From the NCBI RefSeq assembly GCF_900129295.1, contig NZ_FQUU01000019.1:1-64000 (forward strand): a stretch of 64,000 nt of DNA, in the 5' to 3' direction. Within the stretch, counting starts at the first letter, position 1, and the number at the start of each line of letters is the position of its first letter. Below, piece after piece: positions 51,295-60,156 of this stretch. The position numbers were made by a program, and so were the translations under genes. This DNA is from Flavisolibacter ginsengisoli DSM 18119. GTDB lineage: Bacteria > Bacteroidota > Bacteroidia > Chitinophagales > Chitinophagaceae. The notes beneath the pieces were generated by a model. That model ran no database searches and was not told where the DNA came from. It saw nothing but the letters and a program-made list of their open reading frames with translations.

Positions 51295-53307
51295 ATGAAA
51301 CTGCATAAGGTAAAGAATACTGCTTTGCTGGTGCTGGCGGGTTGTGCCCTGGCAACACAGGCTTACAGCCAGGCAGACAATAGCCTGGCGCTGGCCGATA
51401 AATATTTTGCTGCCGGTGATTATTTTACCGCTGCAGGTCTTTACGGGCAATACCTTCACCCGGTAAAAAAACAAACCTCCAGCGACTTTCCTTTGAATAT
51501 AAAAAAGAGAGGTGGGTCCGGTAAGGGCAATTATGTCAATGACCTGGCTATCCAGTTCAAACAGGCAGAGAGCTACAGGCTGGCCAATTACTGGAACGAA
51601 GCCGCTGTCCTTTACAAAGAATGTTTTGATAAGGACCCTGTAACTTATCCCAATGCCTTGTATTGGTATGCTGTATGCCAGCGCAGCCTGGGAAATTATG
51701 CTGCAGCACAGGAAAGCCTTGACCAGTTTATTTCAGGCAACCCTGGAACGGCCTACATGCAGGAAGCGGGTAAGGAAAAGGACAGGCTTACGTTTATAAG
51801 CCAGCAAAGATCAAGACCAGATTCAGTATTGTTTCATGTGCAAAAACTGTCCATCAATACAGGCAACGAAACTTCAGTATATGCACCAATGATAGCTGGC
51901 AATGATCAATATTTAGTAACAAGTACAGTGAAGGATTCAGTTGCCTTGCCTGGCGTTAACCCTTATCACAACAGGCTGTTTCAATCTACGTTGGTGAATG
52001 GCAGTTTACAAAACCTCTCTCCTGTAACCATAGAGGGAAATGACAATAGTTTGAACCAGGGTACGGCATCTCTTAGCCCTGATAGAAATACGATATATTT
52101 TACCCAATGGAAAAAGGAAAATGGTGGCTCTGTTTCTTCAATATATTATGCCACCAAAAAAGATAATGGATGGAGCCAGCCTGTGTTGATGCCATCTGTG
52201 AACCAGGAAGGCAGTAACAGTAAACAGCCATTCTGTACTGCTGATGGAAAATATTTATTCTTTGCTTCCGACAGGAAGGGAGGATCGGGCCAGTTTGATA
52301 TCTGGTATGCACCGCTGCAGGCTGATGGCCAGGCAGAAGAACCAGTTAATGCCGGAACTGTTATCAATACGGCAGGCAACGAACAGGCGCCATTCTATCA
52401 TGCCGCCAGCAATACACTTGTATATGCATCAGACAATAGGCCGGGCATGGGTGGGTATGATCTGTTTGCTGCCAGGGGAAAGGAAACTAACTGGCAGGCA
52501 CCGGAGAATATGGGTCATCCTATCAATTCCTCTCGTGATGATATCTATTATTACGCTTCAGAAAAGGGATCTATATACAATGATGCTTTGATAGGTTCAG
52601 ACAGGGGATCTGAATGTTGCCTGTCAACCTATACTGTTTCTAAAACAGCAAAAAGACAACTGATTGCAGGTATTGTCAGGGATTGTAAGGATAACGCACC
52701 ACTGGCCGGAGCGGAAGTAGTGATGAAAGAAACTTCAGGTAAAACCTATAACAGCACAACAGGTGCAGATGGGAGTTATGTATTTGAATTATCGGGTGAT
52801 ATCAACCAACGACAGTTCCTGCTGAGCAAAGAAAAATATGCAGGTAAAACTGCAGAAATGGAAGTGGATGGAGGAAAAACTGGTTGGCTGATAGATACCA
52901 TTTACAATGCGCCGCTTTGCCTGGAAAAGAAGCTGGTGATCAAGGTGGAGAATGTAGTAACGGTTTATTTTGATTTTGACAAGAGCTTATTAAGGGACCG
53001 TGCCACACAACAACTGGATTCTATCTATAACGTATTGGTAGAAAATCCAAAGGCCACCATCCAGGTATCTGGTTATACCGATGGACTGGGCTCGGTAGAA
53101 TATAACAAGATACTTTCTGACAAGCGGGCCAAAGCCTGTGCTGATTATTTAATTGCAAAAGGTATAGATGCCTCGAGGATCAGCTTTGAATCCTTCGGCG
53201 CCTGTTGCCCGGTTGAAATGGAAATGATCAATGGAAGGGATAATCCTGATGGAAGAAGTATGAATAGAAGAGCACTGATCAATATTGATAAACCAGCAGA
53301 AGAATAA
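51295..53307 (+). CDS. OmpA family protein with TPR, propeller and carboxypeptidase-like domains
   Basis: About 670 residues from ATG 51295 (a start at 51256 adds 13). Signal peptide ending ATQAYSQ. TPR-like helices (~25-150; FAAGDYFTAAGLYGQYL, NYWNEAAVLYKECFD), a PD40/WD40-like propeller (~175-420; SLSPDRNTIYFTQW, TADGKYLFFASDRKGGSGQFDIW, GGYDLFAARG), a carboxypeptidase-regulatory-like domain (IVRDCKDNAPLAGAEVV) and a C-terminal OmpA domain (VYFDFDKSLLRD, QVSGYTDGLGSVEYNKILSDKRAKA) that binds peptidoglycan. The usual third member of the adhesin cassette; it links the outer-membrane complex to the cell wall. Confidence 0.9.
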   Translation: MKLHKVKNTALLVLAGCALATQAYSQADNSLALADKYFAAGDYFTAAGLYGQYLHPVKKQTSSDFPLNIKKRGGSGKGNYVNDLAIQFKQAESYRLANYWNEAAVLYKECFDKDPVTYPNALYWYAVCQRSLGNYAAAQESLDQFISGNPGTAYMQEAGKEKDRLTFISQQRSRPDSVLFHVQKLSINTGNETSVYAPMIAGNDQYLVTSTVKDSVALPGVNPYHNRLFQSTLVNGSLQNLSPVTIEGNDNSLNQGTASLSPDRNTIYFTQWKKENGGSVSSIYYATKKDNGWSQPVLMPSVNQEGSNSKQPFCTADGKYLFFASDRKGGSGQFDIWYAPLQADGQAEEPVNAGTVINTAGNEQAPFYHAASNTLVYASDNRPGMGGYDLFAARGKETNWQAPENMGHPINSSRDDIYYYASEKGSIYNDALIGSDRGSECCLSTYTVSKTAKRQLIAGIVRDCKDNAPLAGAEVVMKETSGKTYNSTTGADGSYVFELSGDINQRQFLLSKEKYAGKTAEMEVDGGKTGWLIDTIYNAPLCLEKKLVIKVENVVTVYFDFDKSLLRDRATQQLDSIYNVLVENPKATIQVSGYTDGLGSVEYNKILSDKRAKACADYLIAKGIDASRISFESFGACCPVEMEMINGRDNPDGRSMNRRALINIDKPAEE

Positions 53308-53344
53308 TTGGAAAATATATAGTGCATTGAAATAGGATAGCATC

Positions 53345-53375
53345 AAATGCTGACCACCAGGTCAGCATTTTTTAT
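53345..53375. terminator. Rho-independent terminator between convergent genes
   Basis: AAATGCTGACC / GGTCAGCATTT, a perfect 11-bp stem with a 4-nt loop, followed by TTTATT; ends the adhesin operon and may serve the convergent gene too. Confidence 0.82.
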
Positions 53376-53381
53376 TACGCT

Positions 53382-54155
53382 TTACTCAAACTTCCTTAAT
53401 GAATAATCATCAAATTGATAGGAGGAAGTAGTAATCGTTCCCTTTTTTAAAGCATACCAGGGACTAATGGATGTATTGAAAGGGTTACTGACCACATACA
53501 TGGTTTGCGCAGGTGTATAACCTTCCACTAATTTGAATAATCTTTCGCCTGAACCTGATACTTTTTCGTCAACAATGATGCAGCAATGTCCCGGGCTGCC
53601 GGGAGTAATGATAATGACGCCTACGCCAAAATCTTTGGCAGGCTTTAAATGATTATACAGTGAAATGGTTCCTGCCCAGGTATAAACAATATCTAAGTAG
53701 TCGCGCAATGCTTTGTGTGAAATAAGAACAGGACTGGATCTTATGAATTGAACGGTGTTGCCCCTGGCAACAGGTCTTTTACCAGTACAATAATCTTCAA
53801 AGGAATAATATTGGCCATCAGTGAAATGAAAGCCAATGGCAGAATAGCGTTCCTGTGCAAAAAGGTATTCAGCCCTGAGGCGCATCAGCGCATCGGCACA
53901 TTGTTGAAGGTCGCGCTTGCCTACATCAAAAGCAACTATGCCTGCCTGCTTGGATTGGTTGGCAATAGCATTTCCTTTATAATCAAGGATGATACCTTCC
54001 GTAATGGGAAGATGTTGCAGGAAGTATCCCCAACTGTCTTTATTGAAACTTACCAATGAATCATTGGTGATGGTAGCTGCTGGCAATGCCTGTATAGATA
54101 CATGATCAGTTGCATTCGTGCAGCCTGCAAGGACTACGGATAATAGTACTCTCAT
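53382..54155 (-). CDS. DUF4846 lipoprotein
   Basis: 257 residues from ATG 54155, which puts a lipobox (LLSVVLAGC) at the N-terminus; a start at 54179 would bury it. DUF4846 motifs: SWGYFLQHLPI, GIVAFDVGKRDLQQCADALMRLRAEYL, YSAIGFHFTDG, LRDYLDIVYTWAGTISLYNHLKP, SPGHCCIIVDE and PWYALKKG. The function of this family is unknown to me; the pattern suggests an envelope hydrolase-like fold with conserved Cys and His. It converges with the adhesin operon. Confidence 0.85.
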   Translation of the reverse strand: MRVLLSVVLAGCTNATDHVSIQALPAATITNDSLVSFNKDSWGYFLQHLPITEGIILDYKGNAIANQSKQAGIVAFDVGKRDLQQCADALMRLRAEYLFAQERYSAIGFHFTDGQYYSFEDYCTGKRPVARGNTVQFIRSSPVLISHKALRDYLDIVYTWAGTISLYNHLKPAKDFGVGVIIITPGSPGHCCIIVDEKVSGSGERLFKLVEGYTPAQTMYVVSNPFNTSISPWYALKKGTITTSSYQFDDYSLRKFE

Positions 54156-54367
54156 AACTAAGTTTTCATTGAGATGCACAGCTCCGGGGTTTCCATAAGG
54201 CTTGTTGAATTAATTATTTCTCTTTTTTTTATTTAGTGCCTTGCCCTGATTACACCTATCTGTATGTACACATTTTTTTCCGCATCATAGTATTGAATGT
54301 TTTATACAATACTTTGTCATTATCGATTTGACCCAGCATATAAATTTGAAAACAAATAATTTGATAT

Positions 54368-54450
54368 TCCCAAGCCTCATAGAGGCGATATTTTGGTAGA
54401 AAAAACATTGTATTTTGAAGAAGCAAAGCCCTGTAAGGGCGACATTTTTA
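54368..54450. repeat. REP-like arm, left
   Basis: Two hairpins with 5-bp stems flank the word GATATTTTGGTAG; the reverse complement of the right arm aligns to it over its whole length. Confidence 0.7.
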
Positions 54451-54461
54451 TTTAAAGAAGA

Positions 54462-54922
54462 ATGGCCAACACGTATTCACAAATCTCTATTCATGCCGTT
54501 TTTGCTGTAAAGGGCAGAGAGAATTTCATCATTGCTCCCTGGCAGGATCAGCTACACCGCTACCTCTCAGGTATTATTACTTCAAACGGGGCCACATCTC
54601 TAGCCGTAGGTGGCTGGAAGGATCATGTACATATTTTTTTTGGAATGCCGGTGACCACTTGTCTCTCGGATTTTATGAGCATTGTTAAAGCAAGCAGCAG
54701 CAAGTGGATCAATGAGCAACAGTTTATTAAAGGAAAGTTTCAGTGGCAGTCAGGCTACGGGCATTTTCTCATTCCAAAAGCCAAAGAGATGGCGTTATTA
54801 ATTATATTATGGGTCAGCAGGAGCATCACAGGGTCCGGACTTTCAAAGAAGAGTATTTGAAGATCTTGTCTGACTATGAAATACCTTATGAGGAAAAATA
54901 TCTTCCTGAGTTTTACAGCTAA
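54462..54922 (+). pseudogene. IS200-like Y1 (RAYT) transposase, frameshifted
   Basis: The first frame encodes the N-terminal part of a Y1_Tnp protein: SQISIHAVFAVKGRENFI, GWKDHVHIFFGMP with the HUH-type His pair, and KGKFQWQSGYG. At 54759-54762 one base appears to be missing from a G-run; the next frame continues as AFSHSKSQRDGVINYIMGQQ then EHHRVRTFKEEYLKIL and ends at 54922. The catalytic Tyr should be the one in NYIMGQQ, in the second frame, so the product of the first frame alone would be inactive. Rejoined length ~153 residues, normal for the family. Confidence 0.82.
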
Positions 54923-54923
54923 G

Positions 54924-55003
54924 AAAATGTCGCCCCGCTGGGGCTTTGGGATCTACTCAATATGTTTTCTTCTACCAAAATGCCGCCCTTACAGGGCTCC
55001 TGG
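54924..55003. repeat. REP-like arm, right
   Basis: Two hairpins (GCCCC-GCT-GGGGC and GCCCT-TAC-AGGGC) around TTTTCTTCTACCAAAAT, inverted relative to the left arm. Confidence 0.7.
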
Positions 55004-55016
55004 CTAACTGAACTCA

Positions 55017-55148
55017 CTACTTTTCTGTTGCTAAATAATCCTCTATGTGAGGGCTGAAATCCTTGTCTTGTCTAAGCTGGGAGTTTGTGATCCCTTCCCT
55101 GATGAAAATTGTGTCCACACGATAGGGATTACCGAGAATGGAAAAAGT
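55017..55148 (-). pseudogene. Possible 3' remnant of an unidentified gene
   Basis: A minus-strand frame without a start codon reads like a protein C-terminus (SILGNPYRVDTIFIREG, DKDFSPHIEDYLATEK-stop). It borders the right REP arm, so an older gene may have been cut by a rearrangement. The family was not recognised. Confidence 0.25.
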
Positions 55149-55209
55149 TTAAGAATCCTGGCAGGTTACCTATTTCATTGAAACGGTATCAATAGAAATA
55201 AACCAGGTT

Positions 55210-56070
55210 ATGAAACGATTGCTCTTCTTCCCTGCACTCTTCATTATAATAAGTGGTTGTCAAAACAACACCGGTGAGAATGAATTAGCCAAAGCACTTA
55301 CAGATACCACATCCATCACTGGTATCACAGGTGATTCAGTGAAACTGGTGAAGACTGCCAGAATAGATTTCAAGGTGAAAGATGTTGAAAAAGCTGGCTG
55401 GGGAGTTTCGGCATTGGCCCAACAATTAGGTGGAAAGATCTTTCATCAACAATTAGAAACAATAGAAGGAGAAAGGAAGGAACTTAAGATGTCTGATGAT
55501 TCTCTTTTGGTCATCACTGCGTATACTCCCCGTGTTGCTATAACTGTAAGGATACCATCGGAGAACCTGGAATTGTTTCTTCATAACATAGCCGGCCTGG
55601 GTTATTATACCAGCAGCAGCCGATTAGATATAGAAGATAAGAGCCTGGCCTTTCTTGAAAATGAATTGAAACAAAAAAACAGGCAACGGGAATTATCCAA
55701 ACCAGGAAATACAGTTAAAGCCCTTGCATCTATGCAATCGATCAATGTAAAAGATGCGATGATCGAACAGCATATTGCGAACAGGGCTATTGATGCCGAC
55801 GTCAATTACAGCCTTGTAAATATTTCTTTGTTTCAAAACTCCCTGGTCCGAAAAGAGGTGATCGCCAATTACATTCTTACTGGTTATGAACTACCCTTTC
55901 ATAAAAGATTATTGAATGCCATTGGCAATGGCTGGGAAATGTTCTTAAGCTTTGTTCTCTTCCTGGCGCATCTATGGATGTTCTTTTTGGTGGCAGGTAT
56001 AGCATGGATCATCTACCGCTATTTTCAGCAAAGCAGGAAGATGGCTTACAATAATTCTACATTTAAATAA
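55210..56070 (+). CDS. DUF4349 lipoprotein
   Basis: 286 residues. Lipoprotein signal (LLFFPALFIIISGC). The middle matches DUF4349: VKTARIDFKVKDVEKA, GKIFHQQLETIEGERK, VAITVRIPSENLELFLHNIAGLG, DIEDKSLAFLENELKQKNRQREL. Two C-terminal hydrophobic stretches (MFLSFVLFLAHLWMFFLVAG and the following helix) suggest membrane attachment at both ends. Function unknown. It converges with the YccF gene with no gap between the two stops. Confidence 0.85.
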   Translation: MKRLLFFPALFIIISGCQNNTGENELAKALTDTTSITGITGDSVKLVKTARIDFKVKDVEKAGWGVSALAQQLGGKIFHQQLETIEGERKELKMSDDSLLVITAYTPRVAITVRIPSENLELFLHNIAGLGYYTSSSRLDIEDKSLAFLENELKQKNRQRELSKPGNTVKALASMQSINVKDAMIEQHIANRAIDADVNYSLVNISLFQNSLVRKEVIANYILTGYELPFHKRLLNAIGNGWEMFLSFVLFLAHLWMFFLVAGIAWIIYRYFQQSRKMAYNNSTFK

Positions 56071-56445
56071 TTAGATAGCAACGATCTTCTTTCCAAAAGG
56101 CATTAATGAGATCTCTACCAGCTTGAAATGTTGCCTGGCGAAGGGTATACCTATTATTGTAAGGAATAACACGATGCCGAAAGCTATATGGGTCAGGGCC
56201 AGCCACACGCCACCGAATACAATCCAGATAATATTTAAAAAAGTGGAGATGGTTCCGGAAGAGGAGGGATTATTCACGGCCTTCCGTCCAAAGGGCCAGA
56301 GGACAAACCCTGCCATTTTAAAACATTGAAGCCCGAAAGGGATGCCGATCACGGTGCAACAAAGTATAAAGCCGCCAATGCAATAGCCGATGGCACTGAC
56401 CAAGCCTCCGAAGATCAGCCATATAAGATTACCTAACAGGTTCAT
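56071..56445 (-). CDS. YccF-domain inner-membrane protein
   Basis: 124 residues, two copies of the YccF motif: NLIWLIFGGLVSAIGY ... TVIGIPFGLQCFKMA ... LWPFGRK and NIIWIVFGGVWLALTHIAFG ... TIIGIPFARQHFKL ... LMPFGKK. About four membrane helices. Role unknown in Bacteroidota. It directly abuts the 3' end of the DUF4349 gene. Confidence 0.9.
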   Translation of the reverse strand: MNLLGNLIWLIFGGLVSAIGYCIGGFILCCTVIGIPFGLQCFKMAGFVLWPFGRKAVNNPSSSGTISTFLNIIWIVFGGVWLALTHIAFGIVLFLTIIGIPFARQHFKLVEISLMPFGKKIVAI

Positions 56446-56644
56446 AAGGAAAGTTGTTTTGGTTTGAAAGCGCTAATATGATGAAAAATATTGCAACATT
56501 GATGTATTTCCTTTTGTGGAAAAGAATAATATATGTGTGACTGTTTTTAAAATTCTCCCTTTCTCCTCTTAACTACTTCCCCATATCAAAAAAATAATAA
56601 TACGATCCCCTGTTGGTAATATTTATTTAATACCCACCTGCATT

Positions 56645-56670
56645 TTGTATTCATTAACACTTCATCTTTG
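56645..56670 (+). promoter_or_regulatory. Possible promoter for the TonB receptor
   Basis: TTG (56645) then 15 nt then CATCTTTG (56663-56670), one base from TAnnTTTG, 23 nt before the ATG at 56693. The spacing is shorter than usual. Confidence 0.35.
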
Positions 56671-56692
56671 CGCCCGAAAATTCAAACACATT

Positions 56693-59600
56693 ATGCTTAA
56701 AAGACTGACCGTATTACTTAGTTTTCTTTTATGCCTTTCCCTAAGCCATGTAATGGCGCAGGAAACTACCTCTGAGATCCAGGGCGTGGTGACCAGTGAT
56801 AAAGGAACAGGCCTGGAAGGCGCTACAATTGTAGCAACCCACCTGCCGACAGGTACCCATTATTCCACCTCAACCCGCAAGGACGGCCGTTACAACCTGC
56901 CTAACCTGCGTGTGGGAGGACCTTATGAACTGACTGCTTCTTTCGTAGGCTTCGGCACTGAAAAGCGTTCAGACATCATGCTGACACTTGGAACTGCTTA
57001 CAGGGCAGATTTTTCAATGACCTCCAGTGAAGGTGCTCTTTCTGAGGTTACAGTAACCACAGGAAGCCGTGTATTCAGCAGAAGCCGTACCGGTTCTGCA
57101 GAATCTATCAACCGCCAGCAGATTGAACGTTTACCCACAGTAAACCGCAGCATCAACGACCTTACCCGCTTAACCCCTACAGCCAACAGTAACGCAACCT
57201 ACGGTACCAGCTCTTTTGCCGGCCGTAATAACTCCTACAACAACCTTACGGTTAACGGAGCTTCTTTCAATAATACTTTCGGTTTGGCAGCAGGCCTTGG
57301 TGGCCAGGCCAATTCCCAGCCTATCAGTATTGATGCCCTTGAGCAGATCCAGGTAAATATCGCTCCCTATGATGTTACCCTGGGTTCTTTCACAGGTGCA
57401 GGTATTAACTCTGTTACCAAGAGCGGTACCAATGAATTCAAAGGATCTGTTTACAGTTATTGGAAAAGCCCAAGCCTGACCGGTACTAAAGTAGGACCAA
57501 CCACTATTAACAAACAGGAATTCAATTTTAATAACCGTGGCGCCAGCATCGGTGGCCCGATCATTAAAAACAAATTGTTCTTCTTTGTAAGCGGTGAGCA
57601 GGAAAGAGTAAGCCAGCCGGCAACCAGCCTTGTAGCCAGCCGTAATGGTTCAAGCGGATCTGGTATCTCACAGGCTAAGGCTGAAGACCTGGAAGCTTTG
57701 AGTGCCTTCCTTAAAACCAAGTATGGTTATGAAACAGGACCTTTTGAGAATTACACTTTCGATACCCATAGTGACAAGATCACTGCAAGAGTTGACCTGA
57801 ACATCAACAAGAAGAATACGCTGAACGTTAACTACTACTACCTGAAATCTTACCGTAATGTGCCTCCAAGCAACAGCGGTGCTATCAATAGTAACAGGCA
57901 GCCCAGTACCACAGCTATGCCTTTCTTCTCTTCCTCTTACGTGATCAATAACAACTTCAATATTGTTATTGCGGAATTGAACACGCGCATCAGCAACTCT
58001 GTTTCCAACAAAGTGCAGGTGGGTTACAACCAGCTGAGGGATTTCCGCAGCAGCCCCGGTGGCGTTTTTCCACTAGTGGATATTGCTAACGGAAATGGAA
58101 GCACCTTTACCTCTTTCGGATATGAGCCATTTACTGCTTTCAACGTGTTGAATACAGATACATGGCAGTTTAATGATATCCTGAACTGGTACAAAGGCAA
58201 GCACACATTTACTTTCGGTACACAGAATACCTATAACAAGTTCCGCAACGGTTTTGCACCCAATTATTATGGTGCTTACCAGTTTGCCAACCTTGATAGC
58301 TTTTATAAGAGTGCCAACACAGGATCTTTGAGCGCAAGCCGCTACGAAGTACGTTACTCAGCACGTAAGGGTGGTGAGTTCCCTTATGCTGACGTAGCAG
58401 CTTACCAGTTAGGCTTTTTTGCACAGGACAAGTGGAGCGCCTTGAATAACCTGGTGATCACTGCCGGTGTAAGAGCCGATGTGCCAATTTTCAAGCAAAG
58501 CTTCATTGCCAATACCAATGCTGATGCTTTAACCTTCCGTAATGGTGTGCGCATCCACACTGGTGAAGCACCTAAGACTTCCATTTTATGGAGTCCGAGA
58601 GTTGGTTTCAACTGGGATGTAATGGATAACAAGCAAACACAGGTTCGTGGTGGTTTGGGTATCTTCTCAGGTCCTCCTCCATTTGTATGGATCAGCAACC
58701 AGGCCAGCAACAATGGTGTTGACTTCGGATCAAAAGTGATCACTTCAGGCGTTGCTTTTTCTCCTGATGTTGATGCTTACCGTCCTGCAGGTGCAGCTGC
58801 CAACGTGAGCTATAACCTGGCAGTTACAGACCAGAACTTTAAATTCCCACAGGTATTCAGGACCAACCTTGCTGTTGACCAGAAGCTTCCTTTTGGAATC
58901 GTAGCAACAGTAGAAGGATTGTATAGCAAAGACCTGAACGCAGTGTATTTACAGAATGTAAACCTGCCTGCTACAGGTGTTGCTTTAGTAGGATCTGATA
59001 ACAGGATTCGCTACGACAGTACCAGGATCTATAATACTATAAAATCAGGTAATACTGTTTTAAACACGGCAACAAGCCCGGATATCACCGATGCTATTTT
59101 AATGAGAAATACATCGAAAGGATATACTTACAGCGCTACTTTACAATTGCAGCGTAATGTAAAGAACCTTTACACCATGGTTGCCTATACGTATAGTAAA
59201 AGCAAATCAGTTAACGATGGTGGTTCTATTGCTCAATCCATGTGGAGAGACCGCCAGGTATCCGGAGATCCGAATGCTGATGCCTTGTCTTTCTCCAACT
59301 TCTACCAGCCTCACCGTGTGATAGCAGCAGCTTACTATCGTTTTGAATACGCCAAATACCTGGCTACTTCTATCGGCTTTACTTTTGAAGGAGCCAACGG
59401 CGGAACTGCCAGTTACACATATGGTGGAGATCTGAACAGGGATGGTTTAAGCGGTAACGATCTTGTTTACATTCCTAAGGATCAGAACGATATTGTACTG
59501 ACTACTGAAAATGCAGCGGATACACGCACTCCTGCAGTGATCTGGGGACAGTTAAATACCTATATCAACCAGGATCCTTACCTGAGCCAGCACCGTGGAG

Positions 59601-59959
59601 AGTATGCAGTAAGAAATGGTTTGTTATTGCCATTTTACAAGCGTCTTGACCTGAACTTCTCACAGGATGTAAACCTGAAAGTGAACACCAAGACTAACAC
59701 GCTGCGTTTCTCACTTGACATCTTCAACTTTGGTAACCTGTTGAACAAGAACTGGGGTGCTACCTATTTCGCCAACAGAACAGCTTTGTTGAACTTCAAG
59801 AAAGTGGAAACAACTGGTGCTAATGCAGGAAAGCCTGTATTCAGCTTCCCTTACCTGGATGCTGCCAACCAGGTTCCCCTGACAAGTTCTTTCCAGAAAA
59901 GTACCAGCCAGGCTTCCCGTTTCCAGGTTCAGTTAGGCGTACGTTATATATTTAACTAA
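56693..59959 (+). CDS. Oar-like TonB-dependent receptor
   Basis: 1088 residues from ATG 56693 (a TTG at 56645 would add 16 residues before the signal peptide). Signal peptide ending HVMAQ, a carboxypeptidase-regulatory-like domain (IQGVVTSDKGTGLEGATIV, YNLPNLRVGGPYELTASFVG), a plug domain (RQQIERLPTVNRSINDLTRL, DALEQIQVNIAPYDVTLG, AGINSVTKSGTNEFKGS) and a long barrel ending FQVQLGVRYIFN. No SusD partner, so it is a stand-alone outer-membrane receptor of the Oar type; the ligand is unknown. Confidence 0.9.
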   Translation: MLKRLTVLLSFLLCLSLSHVMAQETTSEIQGVVTSDKGTGLEGATIVATHLPTGTHYSTSTRKDGRYNLPNLRVGGPYELTASFVGFGTEKRSDIMLTLGTAYRADFSMTSSEGALSEVTVTTGSRVFSRSRTGSAESINRQQIERLPTVNRSINDLTRLTPTANSNATYGTSSFAGRNNSYNNLTVNGASFNNTFGLAAGLGGQANSQPISIDALEQIQVNIAPYDVTLGSFTGAGINSVTKSGTNEFKGSVYSYWKSPSLTGTKVGPTTINKQEFNFNNRGASIGGPIIKNKLFFFVSGEQERVSQPATSLVASRNGSSGSGISQAKAEDLEALSAFLKTKYGYETGPFENYTFDTHSDKITARVDLNINKKNTLNVNYYYLKSYRNVPPSNSGAINSNRQPSTTAMPFFSSSYVINNNFNIVIAELNTRISNSVSNKVQVGYNQLRDFRSSPGGVFPLVDIANGNGSTFTSFGYEPFTAFNVLNTDTWQFNDILNWYKGKHTFTFGTQNTYNKFRNGFAPNYYGAYQFANLDSFYKSANTGSLSASRYEVRYSARKGGEFPYADVAAYQLGFFAQDKWSALNNLVITAGVRADVPIFKQSFIANTNADALTFRNGVRIHTGEAPKTSILWSPRVGFNWDVMDNKQTQVRGGLGIFSGPPPFVWISNQASNNGVDFGSKVITSGVAFSPDVDAYRPAGAAANVSYNLAVTDQNFKFPQVFRTNLAVDQKLPFGIVATVEGLYSKDLNAVYLQNVNLPATGVALVGSDNRIRYDSTRIYNTIKSGNTVLNTATSPDITDAILMRNTSKGYTYSATLQLQRNVKNLYTMVAYTYSKSKSVNDGGSIAQSMWRDRQVSGDPNADALSFSNFYQPHRVIAAAYYRFEYAKYLATSIGFTFEGANGGTASYTYGGDLNRDGLSGNDLVYIPKDQNDIVLTTENAADTRTPAVIWGQLNTYINQDPYLSQHRGEYAVRNGLLLPFYKRLDLNFSQDVNLKVNTKTNTLRFSLDIFNFGNLLNKNWGATYFANRTALLNFKKVETTGANAGKPVFSFPYLDAANQVPLTSSFQKSTSQASRFQVQLGVRYIFN

Positions 59960-59980
59960 GAACAGTTATAGTCTCTTTAT

Positions 59981-60006
59981 AAAGCACCCGCAAGGGTGCT
60001 TTTTTT
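59981..60006 (+). terminator. Rho-independent terminator
   Basis: AAAGCACCC / GGGTGCTTT with a GCAA loop and a T-run, after the TonB receptor. Confidence 0.88.
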
Positions 60007-60156
60007 ATGCCTGGTTGTTAATCCCCGCATTTTTCATTTACTCCAGGTAATAGATTTGGGTAGGTATTTCCTTCAGGCAAAACTTCCTGATCCTTCTTTT
60101 TATTATTTTGTTTTTCTATATTGAAAGGTGCACTATCAATAGAAAGTACACGAGGA

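Larger units (their letters stand above)
54368..55003. mobile_element. REP-RAYT-type unit with inverted terminal regions
   Basis: An IS200-like transposase remnant is framed by ~80-bp imperfect inverted regions (left 54368-54450, right 54924-55003). Each arm has two small hairpins separated by an ATTTTGGTAGAA(A/G)AAA-type word (left GCCTC-ATA-GAGGC 54374-54386 and GCCCT-GTA-AGGGC 54428-54440; right GCCCC-GCT-GGGGC 54932-54944 and GCCCT-TAC-AGGGC 54985-54997). This is the organisation of REP sequences around REP-associated tyrosine transposases. Confidence 0.75.
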
